Assembly (NCBI RefSeq): GCF_026151205.1 | Contig: NC_087081.1 | Location: 17,964,859-18,028,858 of the forward strand | Length of the DNA: 64,000 nt | From: Bolinopsis microptera | Lineage: Eukaryota > Ctenophora > Tentaculata > Lobata > Bolinopsidae | Reading direction: 5' to 3' | Shown here: positions 53,638 through 64,000 of the stretch, piece after piece | Numbering within the stretch: position 1 is the stretch's first letter | How the letters are laid out: the number at the start of each line of letters is the position of its first letter | Notes under the pieces: generated by a model | Seen by the model: only the letters and a program-made list of their open reading frames with translations | Told to the model about the DNA's origin: nothing | The model's database searches: none | Made by a program: the position numbers and the translations under genes

Positions 53638-56600
53638 AGTAAAACAAAGTATTTTTTTAGTTGATTGATTGATTGAGGAGCACTACCCGAAGGCATTACT
53701 CGGCACTAACGCCTTAAAATCTTTAATTACAATCAAATATAAATATATGCACACAATGTATAAAATATTAATAATGTATAAAATATGATTATGCTATTAG
53801 CAAATTTAAATAGTACTATTAAGAATTTTAAATAACTCTCTTGACATAAATTTAGAACAGCGACACAGGGTCTGAAGAATGCGCGGTGATATTTTTGTCT
53901 TTTAAAAGTTGTAAATGACAGTGAAATTGCGCGGTATCGATAGCATTGTAAAAAATGCTCGAAGATAGTCATATTTCGTTATGAGGTTAAAGTTTTGTTG
54001 CTCGTTATTATGATCAACGTATGTTGTACCAAATTATTTATCCTGCTTCATGTTGCTATTTTAATATATCCACATTCAATGTGGTTTTTCGGATATCTAC
54101 TTTCTTTGTGTCAGGAGAAAATGAGCAGGAGTTAGAGAACCATGTGTATTCACCTAGTTTTTTATATTCTTAAAGGGTTTGTTTTATATTAGGAGCTCAT
54201 TGCTATATTATGTGTTTATTTTTTCGAAATAATTTTATATTCTAGCTATTCTCCTAGTTTTCATAGCTTTTGAAAGAAGCTCGATTAACAAATTCTTATT
54301 TTCCCCAATGTTGTTAATAATAACAAATATAATTTCATACAGTTACATAATTGAAAACATTTATGCACCTTTTTGTGTTGGGAAGGATTTGGTCTTTGTT
54401 GAAGTGTTCATGGTATTTATAAATTATCTGAGTGACTACATCAATAATTATTTAATGAGAGTTTCTTAAAAATTTAAGAACTTAGGGATAATACTAGGAA
54501 CCTAATAAAAATCAAAACAACATGCAGGGCAATCCGATGTTGATTACATTTGATATGTTTACAGGCTAATTGTCTTATTTTAGTAAACTTATTTATGGGG
54601 AAGAACTAAACGGATTGTTAGACGTGAAATACCCACATCCAGGAAAGTTACATTATATTTCCTCGCAGATACAATTTTCTGTTTCTGTGGTTCGCTCGCG
54701 GAAATTTTCCAACTTGCGCAAATGTCAGGGCGAGTAGTGAAGCAGGACAGTTCTCTAAGCTATTTGGGAGCTATGGCCCATCAGAAAATTTTTTTGTTTT
54801 TTGCTCGGCCACATTAAAATCTACATTAACATATATCTGAAGCACTTAAAAAAAGTGGTGTTACAAAATGGCTTTCTCTACAACCAACAGTAAGGACATG
54901 GCTCCAGCTTGCCACCGTCTGTAGTAGTTCTCACAATTTATTATTTGTGCCTTGAAGAGTAGAGGCAACCTATCCTGAAAAATGTAGAGTGCATACAAAA
55001 TAAATTACACACTAGACAGGTATTGAATGATATGGTTTGCCGGCAGGCAAATAATTCCTAAACGGAAGGGCCTAGAAGCAATTCGGCAATTTAGTGATAT
55101 TTACAAACACAGAACTTCAAATATGATCCAAAAGAACTGTTAGTTTTTTCCTCCTTTCATTGTCAACAATTTTAAATTATTTATAGAAAAATTTCCTCTT
55201 CAACGAAAAAAAAACTTCGTATAAAAATTTTTCAAATTGAGATCGTTTAAACTTTTAAAATTTCCTTTGGGCAAGACCAATAAATTCCCTCCGAAATCGA
55301 AAATTTCCTTGCAGATTATCTGCCTATCTGCCAATGGTTTCTGGGAATATGGCGGTGCAGAGTAAGTGACCCATAAGCAGAATAACATAGGCTTTCCTAA
55401 CTTTCATTTTACGAGTGTAAAGTGTATGCACAGGCTTAAGTCTTAGTTAATTCTGAGTAAGCTACTTTTTTGTAAGACTCATTAAGGACAATTTACCTTT
55501 GACAGTGTCACCTTAGAATATAGATATTTTACGACTACAAAACTAACGGTTGTTGTACAATTTAAAATTCACGAGGCGTAAATCACAATTATAAAGTCAG
55601 CTGCCAGATGGTCAGATCATTAGTGAATTTTTGTCAATATTTTGCTACATTTTTCAATAAAATTTGTTCATTCTAACTCCATGTTTATCAGATGAAGCCT
55701 CCAGATTGCCATCAATGGGATGGGGTGAATGAGGACAGTCTATATTTCTTTATAAAATGATGGTTGTTGCTGTGTGGCAGACTTGATAACCATTCCCCCC
55801 TGAATTTTGACTCAGCAGATTCAGCATCTAACATAACTTGGGATGTTGAGACATCGATTGAGCTGTCTTCCATCATCTTGACATAAGCAAATAGAAAAAA
55901 TGTTATTGCTTTAAATCGACTTCATATAAAGATTTCAAAGACTTACAGACTCTGTGCGCTTTAAAGGATTTTTGGGAATATTTAAAATCCGAGCAAGAAA
56001 AGAAATGGAACAACTGTTTTTCTTACTTCAATAGCACTGAAAGGATCAAAAATACTTCTCCCCTACCTGTTTTACAATCAAGAGTGTCATTACTTTGGAT
56101 TTTCCATTACTTGAGGTTCAGAGTGAAACCAATCATTGAGTTATGTAATCAACATCCAAACTTATTGATTGATTGTCTGAAAGATGGTAAGCCACTCTCA
56201 TTGGCTAATGAACCACAATGATTCGCCTTGATGGCTTAGAAAAATTTGCTCTGCAAAGGCATTAATGACAGGAAAATTGTTTGTAAGAGAAGACCGAGGA
56301 GAAGGCCTGCTTAGCATCAACATTAGTCTGTTTTATAGCATGTGCAAGGTAATTATGTGTTTAAACTTGAAATTATAATTATATACAAATGTGAAAATTA
56401 TTTTACTTTCTTATTGAACTAATATTTTATATTAAATCCTTATATCATCATGGATTCTCATTTCAACACTTTTTTTCAGGGGTTCGATAAGGAATGTTGC
56501 TATATACACTTGCATAATAGTCAGAAATTAAACTGTCCAGATCTTGTTGTTTCAGCAGAATGTTTCTTTAAGAGAGCTTTTAGAGACGTGTGGTGGGCCG

Positions 56601-57128
56601 GGGGGTCCCAAACCTCGCTTTATGGGAGACATACATCTACCGTTGCGGGGTCTATAGTGATGTCATATCAAGTGCCGGATGATATCAAACCTCTGCTAAG
56701 AAAAATAGAACAAAATAGTTTGTTTCTTATTTTAATTAGTATTGTTTAATTAGTGGTAAAACATTTTCATATAGAGCCAAATAAAATTATTTTTTTGGAC
56801 TTAGGAAAGTTTCTATTGGAGTAAAAATCCCTCATATAAGAAAATTTTAATTAATTCGTGAAGATAAAGAATGTACCATAGAAATCTTGGGGACATGTTG
56901 GAATGTATCTCTAGGAAACTATTAGAACCAATCGCTGGCCCCCAGGAGTCCCCTTTTGGAACCGCCTTAAATATCAAAATTTGTCAAAAATGTGTCAAAA
57001 ATGCTTAAAAACCTCGGATTTTTTTAGTGGCACTTTTGTCAAAAAACGGCAGATATATAAGTTTATCATAACTGATTAATGGTGCAACTTAATTGATCGA
57101 TTTAACAAGAATTAATCATTATCCGCAG
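53638..57128. other. Long AT-rich stretch without a supported gene
   Basis: 53681-53735 has a retroelement-3'-end-like motif (CACTACCCGAAGGC ... AATCTTTAATT). 56470-56749 is an open frame behind a good acceptor (TTTTTTTCAG at 56470-56479), encoding peptides such as DVWWAGGSQTSLYGRHTS, but it matches no family I know and does not resemble the N-terminus of TTC29. First exons of TTC29 could lie in this stretch unseen. Confidence 0.45.
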
Positions 57129-57289
57129 CATAGGTAAGCTAGCAGGTATCGATCGAGCCGATGTGGGAGCGTACAGAAACACGTACAAACACAACCTCTC
57201 ACTAGAGATACTGCAAGAGGGATATGTATCCAGTTTTATTGAGCTGTTCGAACTATTCGACCAACAAGCTCAACTGAGAGAAAATGCTG
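57129..57289 (+). CDS. TTC29: TTC29 exon (AYRNTYK region)
   Basis: Acceptor ATCCGCAG, donor GTCAGT, end phase 1. The exact 5' edge is less sure, because CTAGCAG 12-18 bases downstream could also be used. Confidence 0.82.
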
Positions 57290-60200
57290 GTCAGTTTCTG
57301 ACGTCAATGTGTCATCATAATACGTGATTGTTGCTAATTGCTATGTTATGTCGTCTTTTTTCCGAGCATTTTTCATCATTTTTAATCATGAGATTACTTT
57401 CCGCCAACGAAATAGTTATTACGTTCAATTTAAGGGGGCAGGGGGGGGGGGGGGGTCTTCATGGAAATTTTCTCAAAATCGACTTTTTAGTTGTTTCCGA
57501 TAGATGGGAGTGATATCTATCAGATGCTTTTAATCCGATAGAAAAATATTGCTCCTAGCAGAAATTATCGCCGGTAGAAGGTCAGCGCTTGTGTGTAATT
57601 GTATTGCGCAAGCGATTTTTGATCGCGTGCCCTGAAAATCGAGTCTAAAAATCTACCTCCTCCTACAGTTTTTGAGCAATCTCCCTCAAACTTTCAGGAT
57701 ATGTTCTAGAGATCATTTAAAAGAGATTTTTCAGGCAAAATTTTGAGATAGGCCTTTAAACATTTTTTATTCGATTTTGAAAATCTTGGACCTGATTTTT
57801 TGACGATTTTTCGAGGTCCAAGATTTTAAAAATCGAATAAAAAATGTTTAAAGGCCTATCTCAAAATTTTGCCTGGACAATCCCTTCTAAATGATCCTTA
57901 GAACATATCCTGAAAGTTTGAGGGTGATTGCTCGAAAAATGTAGGAGAAGATAGATTTTTAGACTCGATTTTCAGGGCACGCGATCAAAAATTGCTCGCG
58001 CAATACAATTAAGCAATTACACACAAGCGCTGACCTTTTACCGGCGATAATTTCGGCTAGGAACAACATTTTTCTATCGGATTAAAAGCATCCCCTCTAT
58101 CAGAAACAACTAAAAAGTCGATTTTGAGAAAATTTCCATGAAGACCCCCCCGGCCCCGTTAACCGATCTTTCCGTCCACTTCCTTCAGTGTGAATTTATA
58201 TTGATACCTTTTGTAATTAGTAAGTTGATAAATCAATTAATAAATTGATAAGGTAGTGACTCTGGAGTACATGAAGTGCCACTATTAATTGACCAGCATG
58301 ACAAGTTAGATGTCCTTAAAAGTAAACTAATTGAAGCGGAGGAAGCTCGTCGTTCAGGTACGTCATTGAAACTAGTTTTATCCTAAAATCGATATGTTTT
58401 AAATTATTGCATATATAATAATGAAATATTCAATATCGATCTAAAATCTAAATATACAGTGAATAAATGGCGCGATCTAATAATTAGATTTCAGTCAATG
58501 GTTTCAGATTACATAAATAAAGATGGACGATAATATCGTTAATGTGAATTAGGGCGTATAGTATATACTATATAAACAGTAATTGATAAGTTGGATTGAT
58601 AAATAGGAACTCAAGTTACCACTGCTCCATCCAAATATAGAACCAGGAAATTCCTATACACCTTATCGCATAATATACTAATAATTAAACGATTTTAATT
58701 AAATAGACCTCATTACCCAGGGGCACCAGATAACTCCTACCAATCGTACTTGGAACTAGCGCAGTACTTTGAAAAGTTCCCATCAGACCAGTGGCTCATT
58801 GATCATTTCCACGAGAAATGCATGTCGGAGAGTAGCAAGGTAATATACTTGGTCTAATAACTCTACTTTTGCACTATTTGACGGCCACTTATTTTTTTCA
58901 TAATCACCCGCTGATATAGCCCGCATGAAATTTGACCAGTAGCGATATAGCCTGGAGACCAAATAACAGTTTCACTTTATTTTGTGTCCGGTAAGGCTGC
59001 CGGCTGATGATACAGCTCTAAAACTTTAACTATTGCAATGCACGTGCACCATATTTACGATGATCGATACACATTACCCAATTCACATCAGCACTATCCC
59101 CTACTATTTATCGTCACTGACATTCATTTTAATATTTCCCACGTAACGGCCCAGGAATGCAGTGCCAGTATAGATCACTTATCCCCAGCCCCTACATACG
59201 ACGCAGCCCAATATGATTGGCCCACATTGAACAAGTGACGTGTTATCATGGTTGCAACAATTAGTGGCGACTTTGTCTAGAGTTGATGTTTATACACGCT
59301 CCATGCATTGTTTATTTCAACTGATTCCCAATTCTATAATTGCTTAAGCTATTTCGAGTAATAAATCTTGAAATTTTAGACCGGAATTTTACGTGTAATT
59401 CTATTGTGTTCCCGAAAGAAATTGTGCCCTGTTTTTTTACCGTCTACCACTAAAATTGATGTTATGAATTTGTATTTGTATTGATCTTTTACTCAACGTA
59501 AAAGAATATATTCAATGTCCCTTCGTGATCTCGAGCTTTCTTGGTAACTGATGGCATTCATACAGTTGTTAAAGTCATGGCGAGCACTCTTTTTGATAGT
59601 TTAAGCTGAATTGATTGTTTGATCGGCCCTACACACTGTGCACTGATTAACTCCTTAACTCTCATTGTACATCTGACGTGTTGTCATGGTAACAGGAATT
59701 CTTTGTTACTCGTTGTATGGATTGACGGAGATACACAGTTTTTAATCTATGTTAATGATTAAGTGATAAAGGGGGCCGGGGGGTCTTCATCAAAATTATC
59801 TCAAAATTGACTTTTAAAACATATTGTTATTTAAGGTTGAAGAAGATGGAGGAAGAAAGCTGGCAGAAGCTAACTACAATATTGGTATCGCCCTGGAAAA
59901 GCGAGGTAAGTTTAAATAAACTAATCTAAATCAAAATAAAACTCCTTGGCATCGCGTGAAATAATAGTTTCGGAAGTTTTGTATCCATGTAAATGGCGAT
60001 CTTAAGCCTAGTGCCCAAATTTTAATTAATCATGACAGTGCAAAAAAATGTACACTGCTTATAACATTCAGAAAGATAAGGATACACTTCATAATCAAAT
60101 GTCAGAATAGAAATATGAAAGGCGATGCATTAAATATGCCAATTAAATGTGCCATCGATTTCACATCGATATCACATCAATTTGGTTTATTAATCAAGTA

Positions 60201-60616
60201 ATTAACACTTCATCATTCAGGTGATTTATCGTCAGCAGTTGATTATCTTGAGAAGTTTTACAATCTTACTACTGAACAAGAATGGCAGGATAAGATTGGA
60301 GACAACCTCCACGATATTGCCTCCCTTCAGGTTTAGTTACTTACACACCTTTAAATTAAGTAACAGTTATAATTGAATCCATATTAATTCTGACCTCAGT
60401 TTAGATTTAGGGTTGATTGGAATTATATGATATATATTATATAATATATAATATTATTGTTTAGTTAGTTGTCTCACCTCAGAATGTGCTTTATTTTAAT
60501 TTTGATGACTTTGCAGTTGTATCGGACGTATACTTGTTTGGCTGAAGAATTATACGAAGAAGCTCCGTCAGTTTCAATAGATTATCTCAAGAAAGCGTTT
60601 CATATGGCTAACGAAG
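57129..60616 (+). CDS. TTC29: TTC29 (tetratricopeptide repeat protein 29), six internal exons
   Basis: Exons 57129-57289, 58253-58357, 58721-58839, 59836-59905, 60221-60330 and 60517-60616 join with compatible phases into about 221 codons. Colinear similarity to vertebrate TTC29 is clear: DVGAYRNTYKHNL, GYVSSFIELFELF, DKLDVLKSKLIEAEEARR, DQWLIDHFHEKC, KLAEANYNIGIALEKRG, AVDYLEKFYNLT and LYRTYTCLAEELYE all have counterparts in order. TTC29 is an axonemal/transport-associated TPR protein needed for sperm flagella. The N-terminus and roughly the last 200 residues (remaining TPRs) are not seen; they should lie outside the window or beyond the repeats after 60616. Confidence 0.88.
57434..58158. 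mobile_element. Complete TTAA-flanked fold-back element in a TTC29 intron
   Basis: TTAA at 57430-57433 and 58159-58162. Ends are GGGGGCAGGGGGG and CCCCCCCGGCCCCG. Two arms of about 340 bp are inverted repeats meeting at the TTGGACCTGATTTTTTGACG loop near 57790-57810. It is the intact form of the elements at 981, 1845 and 5079, which have lost most of one arm. A further end fragment is at 59768-59815. Confidence 0.87.
58253..58357 (+). CDS. TTC29: TTC29 exon
   Basis: Acceptor TTGATAAG, donor GTACGT. Encodes VPLLIDQHDKLDVLKSKLIE, matching the PLEEQPDKLDYL region of the vertebrate protein. Confidence 0.87.
58721..58839 (+). CDS. TTC29: TTC29 exon (first TPR region)
   Basis: Acceptor CATTACCCAG, donor GTAATA, end phase 0. 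Encodes YLELAQYFEKFPSDQWLIDH. Confidence 0.87.
58840..59835 (+). other. TTC29 intron
   Basis: No coding sequence supported. A fragment of the G-rich TTAA-element end lies at 59768-59815 (GGGGGCCGGGGGGTCTTCAT), without a clear TTAA on its left. Confidence 0.55.
59836..59905 (+). CDS. TTC29: TTC29 exon (TPR)
   Basis: Acceptor TTTAAG, donor GTAAGT. Encodes RKLAEANYNIGIALEKR, a TPR helix A. Confidence 0.87.
60221..60330 (+). CDS. TTC29: TTC29 exon (TPR)
   Basis: Acceptor CATCATTCAG, donor GTTTAG. Encodes LSSAVDYLEKFYNLTTEQEW, corresponding to the second half of the TPR begun in the previous exon. Confidence 0.87.
60517..60616 (+). CDS. TTC29: TTC29 exon (TPR), last one visible
   Basis: Acceptor GACTTTGCAG, donor GTTCGT, end phase 1. 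Encodes LYRTYTCLAEELYEEAPSVS and AFHMANEG. The vertebrate protein continues with another TPR that I cannot find before the window ends. Confidence 0.85.
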
Positions 60617-61254
60617 GTTCGTTAATCATTAACCTGTTAAGATTGGCCGCTGTTTTATTGTTTTACTCTAAAAACTTTTTAAACAGCAATAAAATTAACG
60701 GACATTGTCCGGACAATTTATACGTGACCGGTCGTATTGCTGTATATTGTATAGTAAAAATGATAACACAGTTTGTTTTGCTGCGACCAATTTTGCAGCA
60801 ATTTTAGCCCAGAAGTGCTTTGCATTCCCTGTTCCCGTATTTTTGCTCTATTTGTTGACGAATTTAACTGCCCTAAAAATTATTGAACAATTTGTTGTCG
60901 TTTAGCCATTTTTGATTAATAAATTTTATGAGACAGTTTTCTCACATATTTACCAATTTTGTCAGCATGAATAAGAAGTTGTTACTTTGAAACGTCGTTT
61001 ATCCTAACAGTGCAATATCATTTGTCGCAAATCAGAATAATCAGAAACTATTTGGAAAAACCCAAAAACTGTCTAAAAATTAAGGTTGGAAATTTGGGTC
61101 TTTGATCGTGCACGTGATTCCCTGTTCCCGTATTTTTTGAAAAATTCCCCACTTTCTGGAGACAAATTCGTATGCGAACTTAATTGGAATAATACGCTAG
61201 TGCGAATTTAAGAGCAATGTTTTGTACAATTTACTTTAAAAACAAAACGCAAAA
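60617..61254 (+). other. TTC29 intron, proximal part
   Basis: AT-rich, no exon recognised. Two partly similar segments (near 60825 and 61120, both TTCCCTGTTCCCGTATTTTT) hint at a small duplication. Confidence 0.45.
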
Positions 61255-61472
61255 TTTTAAAGAGAGGCTGGGCCAAGATAGCTCACGAGAGGATAGCATG
61301 TGGATGCTTTGCCTACCTCTGGGGTATGGCAGTCCTATGGGAGGATGCCGGGGGAATCAGAATGTGTAATGTAGGATGATGGTAAGTTTTGTAAGATGTG
61401 TCATAAATGAACGGTGAAGTGGTAGCTGGGCGTGGAAGAGAAAGGTGAACTAAGACGATGTGTAAGTACTCG

Positions 61473-62475
61473 CTATGTCACACCAGTCTGGTCCAGCTCC
61501 TCTGGCACCACTAAGCGTTTAGTGTGGTTTGTAAAGTTGACAATAGTGGAGATGTGTTGGTTGTCGAATATGTCATTGACAGAGAGGTAATAGTCCTGGA
61601 AATATTGACCTCTTATTTGGGCAATAGCCGGACACTGTCCTAGAAAGTGTGAGACAGTTTCCTCTCCGTCGCCGCACATAATACAAGCACTGGTGCTTTG
61701 CGAATGGTGTGAAGGTGTTTGTTGAGGCCACAATGTCCCGTGATGAGGTGCACTGCAGTTCTGTAATTTTGTCTGTTGTTGCTGAGTGTAGAGTTAAGAT
61801 TCTTGACGATGTTGATGTGTTTGTGACCGAGTGTCAGTTTGGTGTGTCTGGGTCCATCAGTTAACCAGGTTTCCTGATTTAGTCTGGTGACTTTGTCGTC
61901 GATCAGGCGTTTGATGTAAGATTGTGGAATTGGGCACTTCAAAGTGGATTCACTGGTTGTGCCAATCTTGGCCAGCTCATCTGCTTTTTCGTTCCCCCCA
62001 CAATCCGATCTGTGCAGCGGATCTCTAGAGTGTTGGTGGATCCGAGTGCATTGAGGGTGTCTTAACAGTCTCTAGTAGTTATACTCTTCGTTGAGAGCGA
62101 GGATATAGCTTGTATAGAGGAGAGACTGTCAGACCATATGATGATGTGTGTGTGTGTGTTGGTATAAGTTGAGAGATATTTGAAAGCTTCGATGAGGGTT
62201 AGGGTTAGGGTTAGGGTTAGGGTTAGGGTTAGGGTTAGGGTTTGATAAACAGTGCAATAATCAGGAAGCTTGTATGATCTTTCCTCTAGGGTAGTGTTGT
62301 TATTGTAAGTGGTGATGATATAGCCAGCCCCGTTACCTGAGTCTGTGCGTGACCCGTCTGTGTAGCAGGTGATGGTTTCACTGGAGATGTTGTCGATGGT
62401 GTTTTGAAGTGAATCTCTATATTCAATGTTGTCAGCTCCAGGAGTGGTGACTGTGAATTGTGAAATGCTGTCCAA
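61473..62475 (-). pseudogene. RNase H and C-terminus of I-like ORF2
   Basis: Same motif order as the copy at 2930-3876: CYTDGSRTDSGNGAGY, IIIWSDSLSSIQAI and, at the end, CGDGEETVSHFLGQCPAIAQ. The Glu motif (TELTAIIEA in the other copy) is replaced by telomere-derived residues, LTLTLT..., before IEAFKYL. Several frameshifts. Confidence 0.85.
62197..62241 (+). repeat. Interstitial telomeric repeat (TTAGGG)n
   Basis: About seven perfect TTAGGG units lying exactly within the RNase H region of the I-like fragment, where the sister copy has unrelated sequence (AGAACTCACTGCAATC region at 3137-3152). Confidence 0.95.
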
Positions 62476-62759
62476 GCATCATGGTTGGTATTGAATTTAC
62501 TTACAAACGAAGGAATTTGGTTTGTCCAGTAAACTGAATACTTCCAGGCGGCAATAGAACAGAAGCAGGTCTCGCCAGTCACAGATTGGGAAACATATAC
62601 GAGGCTGTTGGCGACCCTGAGGTTGCTACCATGTATCACAAAGGTATTCGTCATTAATTATTATTTTTAATTAAAACGTCTTTGATATAACTAGTATAGC
62701 TGATTAATAAATCTTTATAGCATCTAATATTTTCTTGTGCTGAACTTTCGCGTCAGATC

Positions 62760-63659
62760 AATAGATGTGGATACTGGCGGGGAGGTGATAATTGTTTGTT
62801 TACATTTTAGGGCGAGTACATGTTCAGGAGGCTGAGGAGGTGATAATTGCTTGGTTACATTTAAGGGCGAGCACATGTTCAGGAGGCCGAAGAGACGCAT
62901 GTAACGCCTTCTTGTTAGCCCCCTTTGAGGGCCCCGAATTATTTTCTGAACGAAAGCTCAAAAATAACCGAGAAATCGACCTTCTTATTACCTTAGGGCC
63001 AATAAATTTGGTTCACAATAAATTTGAGAACTTTTCGAGACCATTTTCCATTCCATACGACGTAGTTTATGTCGATATGATCCTTCAGCCGTTTCAACAG
63101 ACCATGCATAATGGGCCGATGGATCGATTAAAAATGTAATGTCCAAGAGGAGCTCTATCACTTTAAGTGCAATAGGACTTTGGTACGGTTTTGTGCAGTA
63201 GGAACGGTGATGTCATTATATTAATTATAAAGCCCTATAAACAATGTAAGCTTAATAATATTTAATATTCATGTCATATAAATGCTCTACTGAAATTTTG
63301 GTATCCTTTAAAATTAGTCGCCGAAAAATTTAGTCTCACTAAATTTGGTTTACAACAATTTTAGTCAAAAGTTTGACTAAATTTATGGTTGACTAAAGTT
63401 GTCGTTCTTAAGGTAACTCATTTTGATGACCGTTTCTAACCAAAAATGGCACGAAAAATCGATTTAGCTACGTTTCAGAACCTATAAACACTTCAAAGGG
63501 GGTAACAAGAAGGCGTTACAAGCATCTCTTCAGCCTCCTGAACATGTACTCGCCCTAAAATGTAAACAAACAATTATCACCTCCTCAGCCTCCTGAACAT
63601 GTACTCGATATTAATGTAAACAAACAATTATCACCTCCCCGCCAGTATCCACATCTATT
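62760..63659. mobile_element. 900-bp inverted-repeat element D with 55-bp subterminal repeats
   Basis: Terminal inverted repeat of at least 150 bp: ATAGATGTGGATACTGGCGG at the left, CCGCCAGTATCCACATCTAT at the right. Each arm contains two tandem copies of a 55-bp unit (CCTCCTGAACATGTACTCGC, CCTAAAATGTAAACAAACAA, TTATCACCTCCTCAG on the right arm). The interior has no transposase; a frame at 62792-63139 is not convincing. Non-autonomous DNA transposon. Confidence 0.88.
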
Positions 63660-64000
63660 ATTTACTAAAATGTCTGGGGGGTCACGATTTGGAAACTCGA
63701 TTGGAAACAATTTGGAAACATTCATAATTTTTCACAATTTTTCACCATTTCAATTTTTAATTTCTAAATACCAAATTGAAATATTAAATGTGTATTCTGG
63801 TGCTATACGACAATACCAAGAGCTCTAAGAGGTTTAATTTTCTTACGAAAGTTCAGTTGCCTGTACGAGGTCTATACTACCTAGCTATGATCTTGAAGTA
63901 TTTCACTGTTGTAAAATTTAAATGCATGAATAATTGTATGTACATATGTACGATTATATTGTGCACAATTTATTTCGAAACTTAATGGTTTATTATTGCA
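63660..64000. other. No feature seen
   Basis: AT-rich end of window. The open frame at 63788-63985 has no recognisable motif. Confidence 0.4.

Larger units (their letters stand above)
61255..62660 (-). mobile_element. 5'-truncated I-like non-LTR retrotransposon with internal telomeric repeats
   Basis: Relative of the copy at 2919-4130, on the - strand. The 3' end GCCCAGCCTCTCTTTAAAA is shared with that copy, but the A tail is very short. It contains a frameshifted RNase H and C-terminal region and a TTAGGG array at 62197-62241. It lies in the TTC29 intron if the gene continues to the right. Confidence 0.85.

Noticed and set aside
62197-62241. True chromosome end
   Set aside because: Only about seven TTAGGG units, with retrotransposon sequence continuing on both sides, so it is interstitial.

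Overview
The window reads as nuclear DNA of an invertebrate metazoan. It is AT-rich, has GT-AG spliced exons, interstitial TTAGGG repeats, several clades of non-LTR retrotransposon, pogo-like and TTAA-target DNA elements, and many tandem arrays. The species cannot be named from sequence alone. A TTC29 orthologue implies an animal with motile cilia or flagellated sperm.

Two host genes can be assembled by eye, both on the + strand. Gene 1 (10060-26148) has nine consecutive exons with fully compatible phases, giving about 593 codons and a natural stop; its 5' end is not seen and its family is not recognised. Gene 2 (57129-60616) has six exons that align well with the tetratricopeptide protein TTC29 (about residues 50-270 of the human protein); both its start and its C-terminal half are missing from what I can see.

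Layout. 0.6-5.9 kb: TTAA-flanked G/C-tipped elements embedded in 12-bp CCCTTAAT-type arrays, with a three-level nest of retrotransposon insertions. 5.9-10 kb: a fold-back element, 17-bp and 34-bp arrays and a 950-bp inverted-repeat element. 10-26 kb: gene 1, whose introns hold minisatellites (29, 69, 45 bp), a 6-kb pyrimidine-only 47-bp array split by a retrotransposon 3' end, and an 8-bp array after the stop. 28-33.4 kb: a nearly complete APE/RT non-LTR element interrupted by a pogo-like element. 33.6-42 kb: a CR1-like element on the - strand, itself interrupted by a 3.7-kb repeat-filled element with a 10-bp target duplication. 42.6-46.7 kb: a 190-bp dimeric satellite followed by a 55-bp satellite of about 43 copies. 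47-57 kb: tandemly duplicated blocks, fold-back elements and another retrotransposon 3' end. 57-61 kb: TTC29. 61.2-63.7 kb: an I-like RNase H fragment carrying internal telomeric repeats, and a 900-bp inverted-repeat element whose 55-bp subterminal repeats match the satellite at 44-46 kb.

The most interesting signals are: a 55-bp satellite that appears to be an expanded subterminal repeat of a DNA transposon; minisatellites in gene 1 that have copied its splice sites; a near-perfect palindrome built from two abutting transposon ends; and exactly readable nested insertions with target-site duplications. Nothing indicates a prokaryotic or defence-type system.
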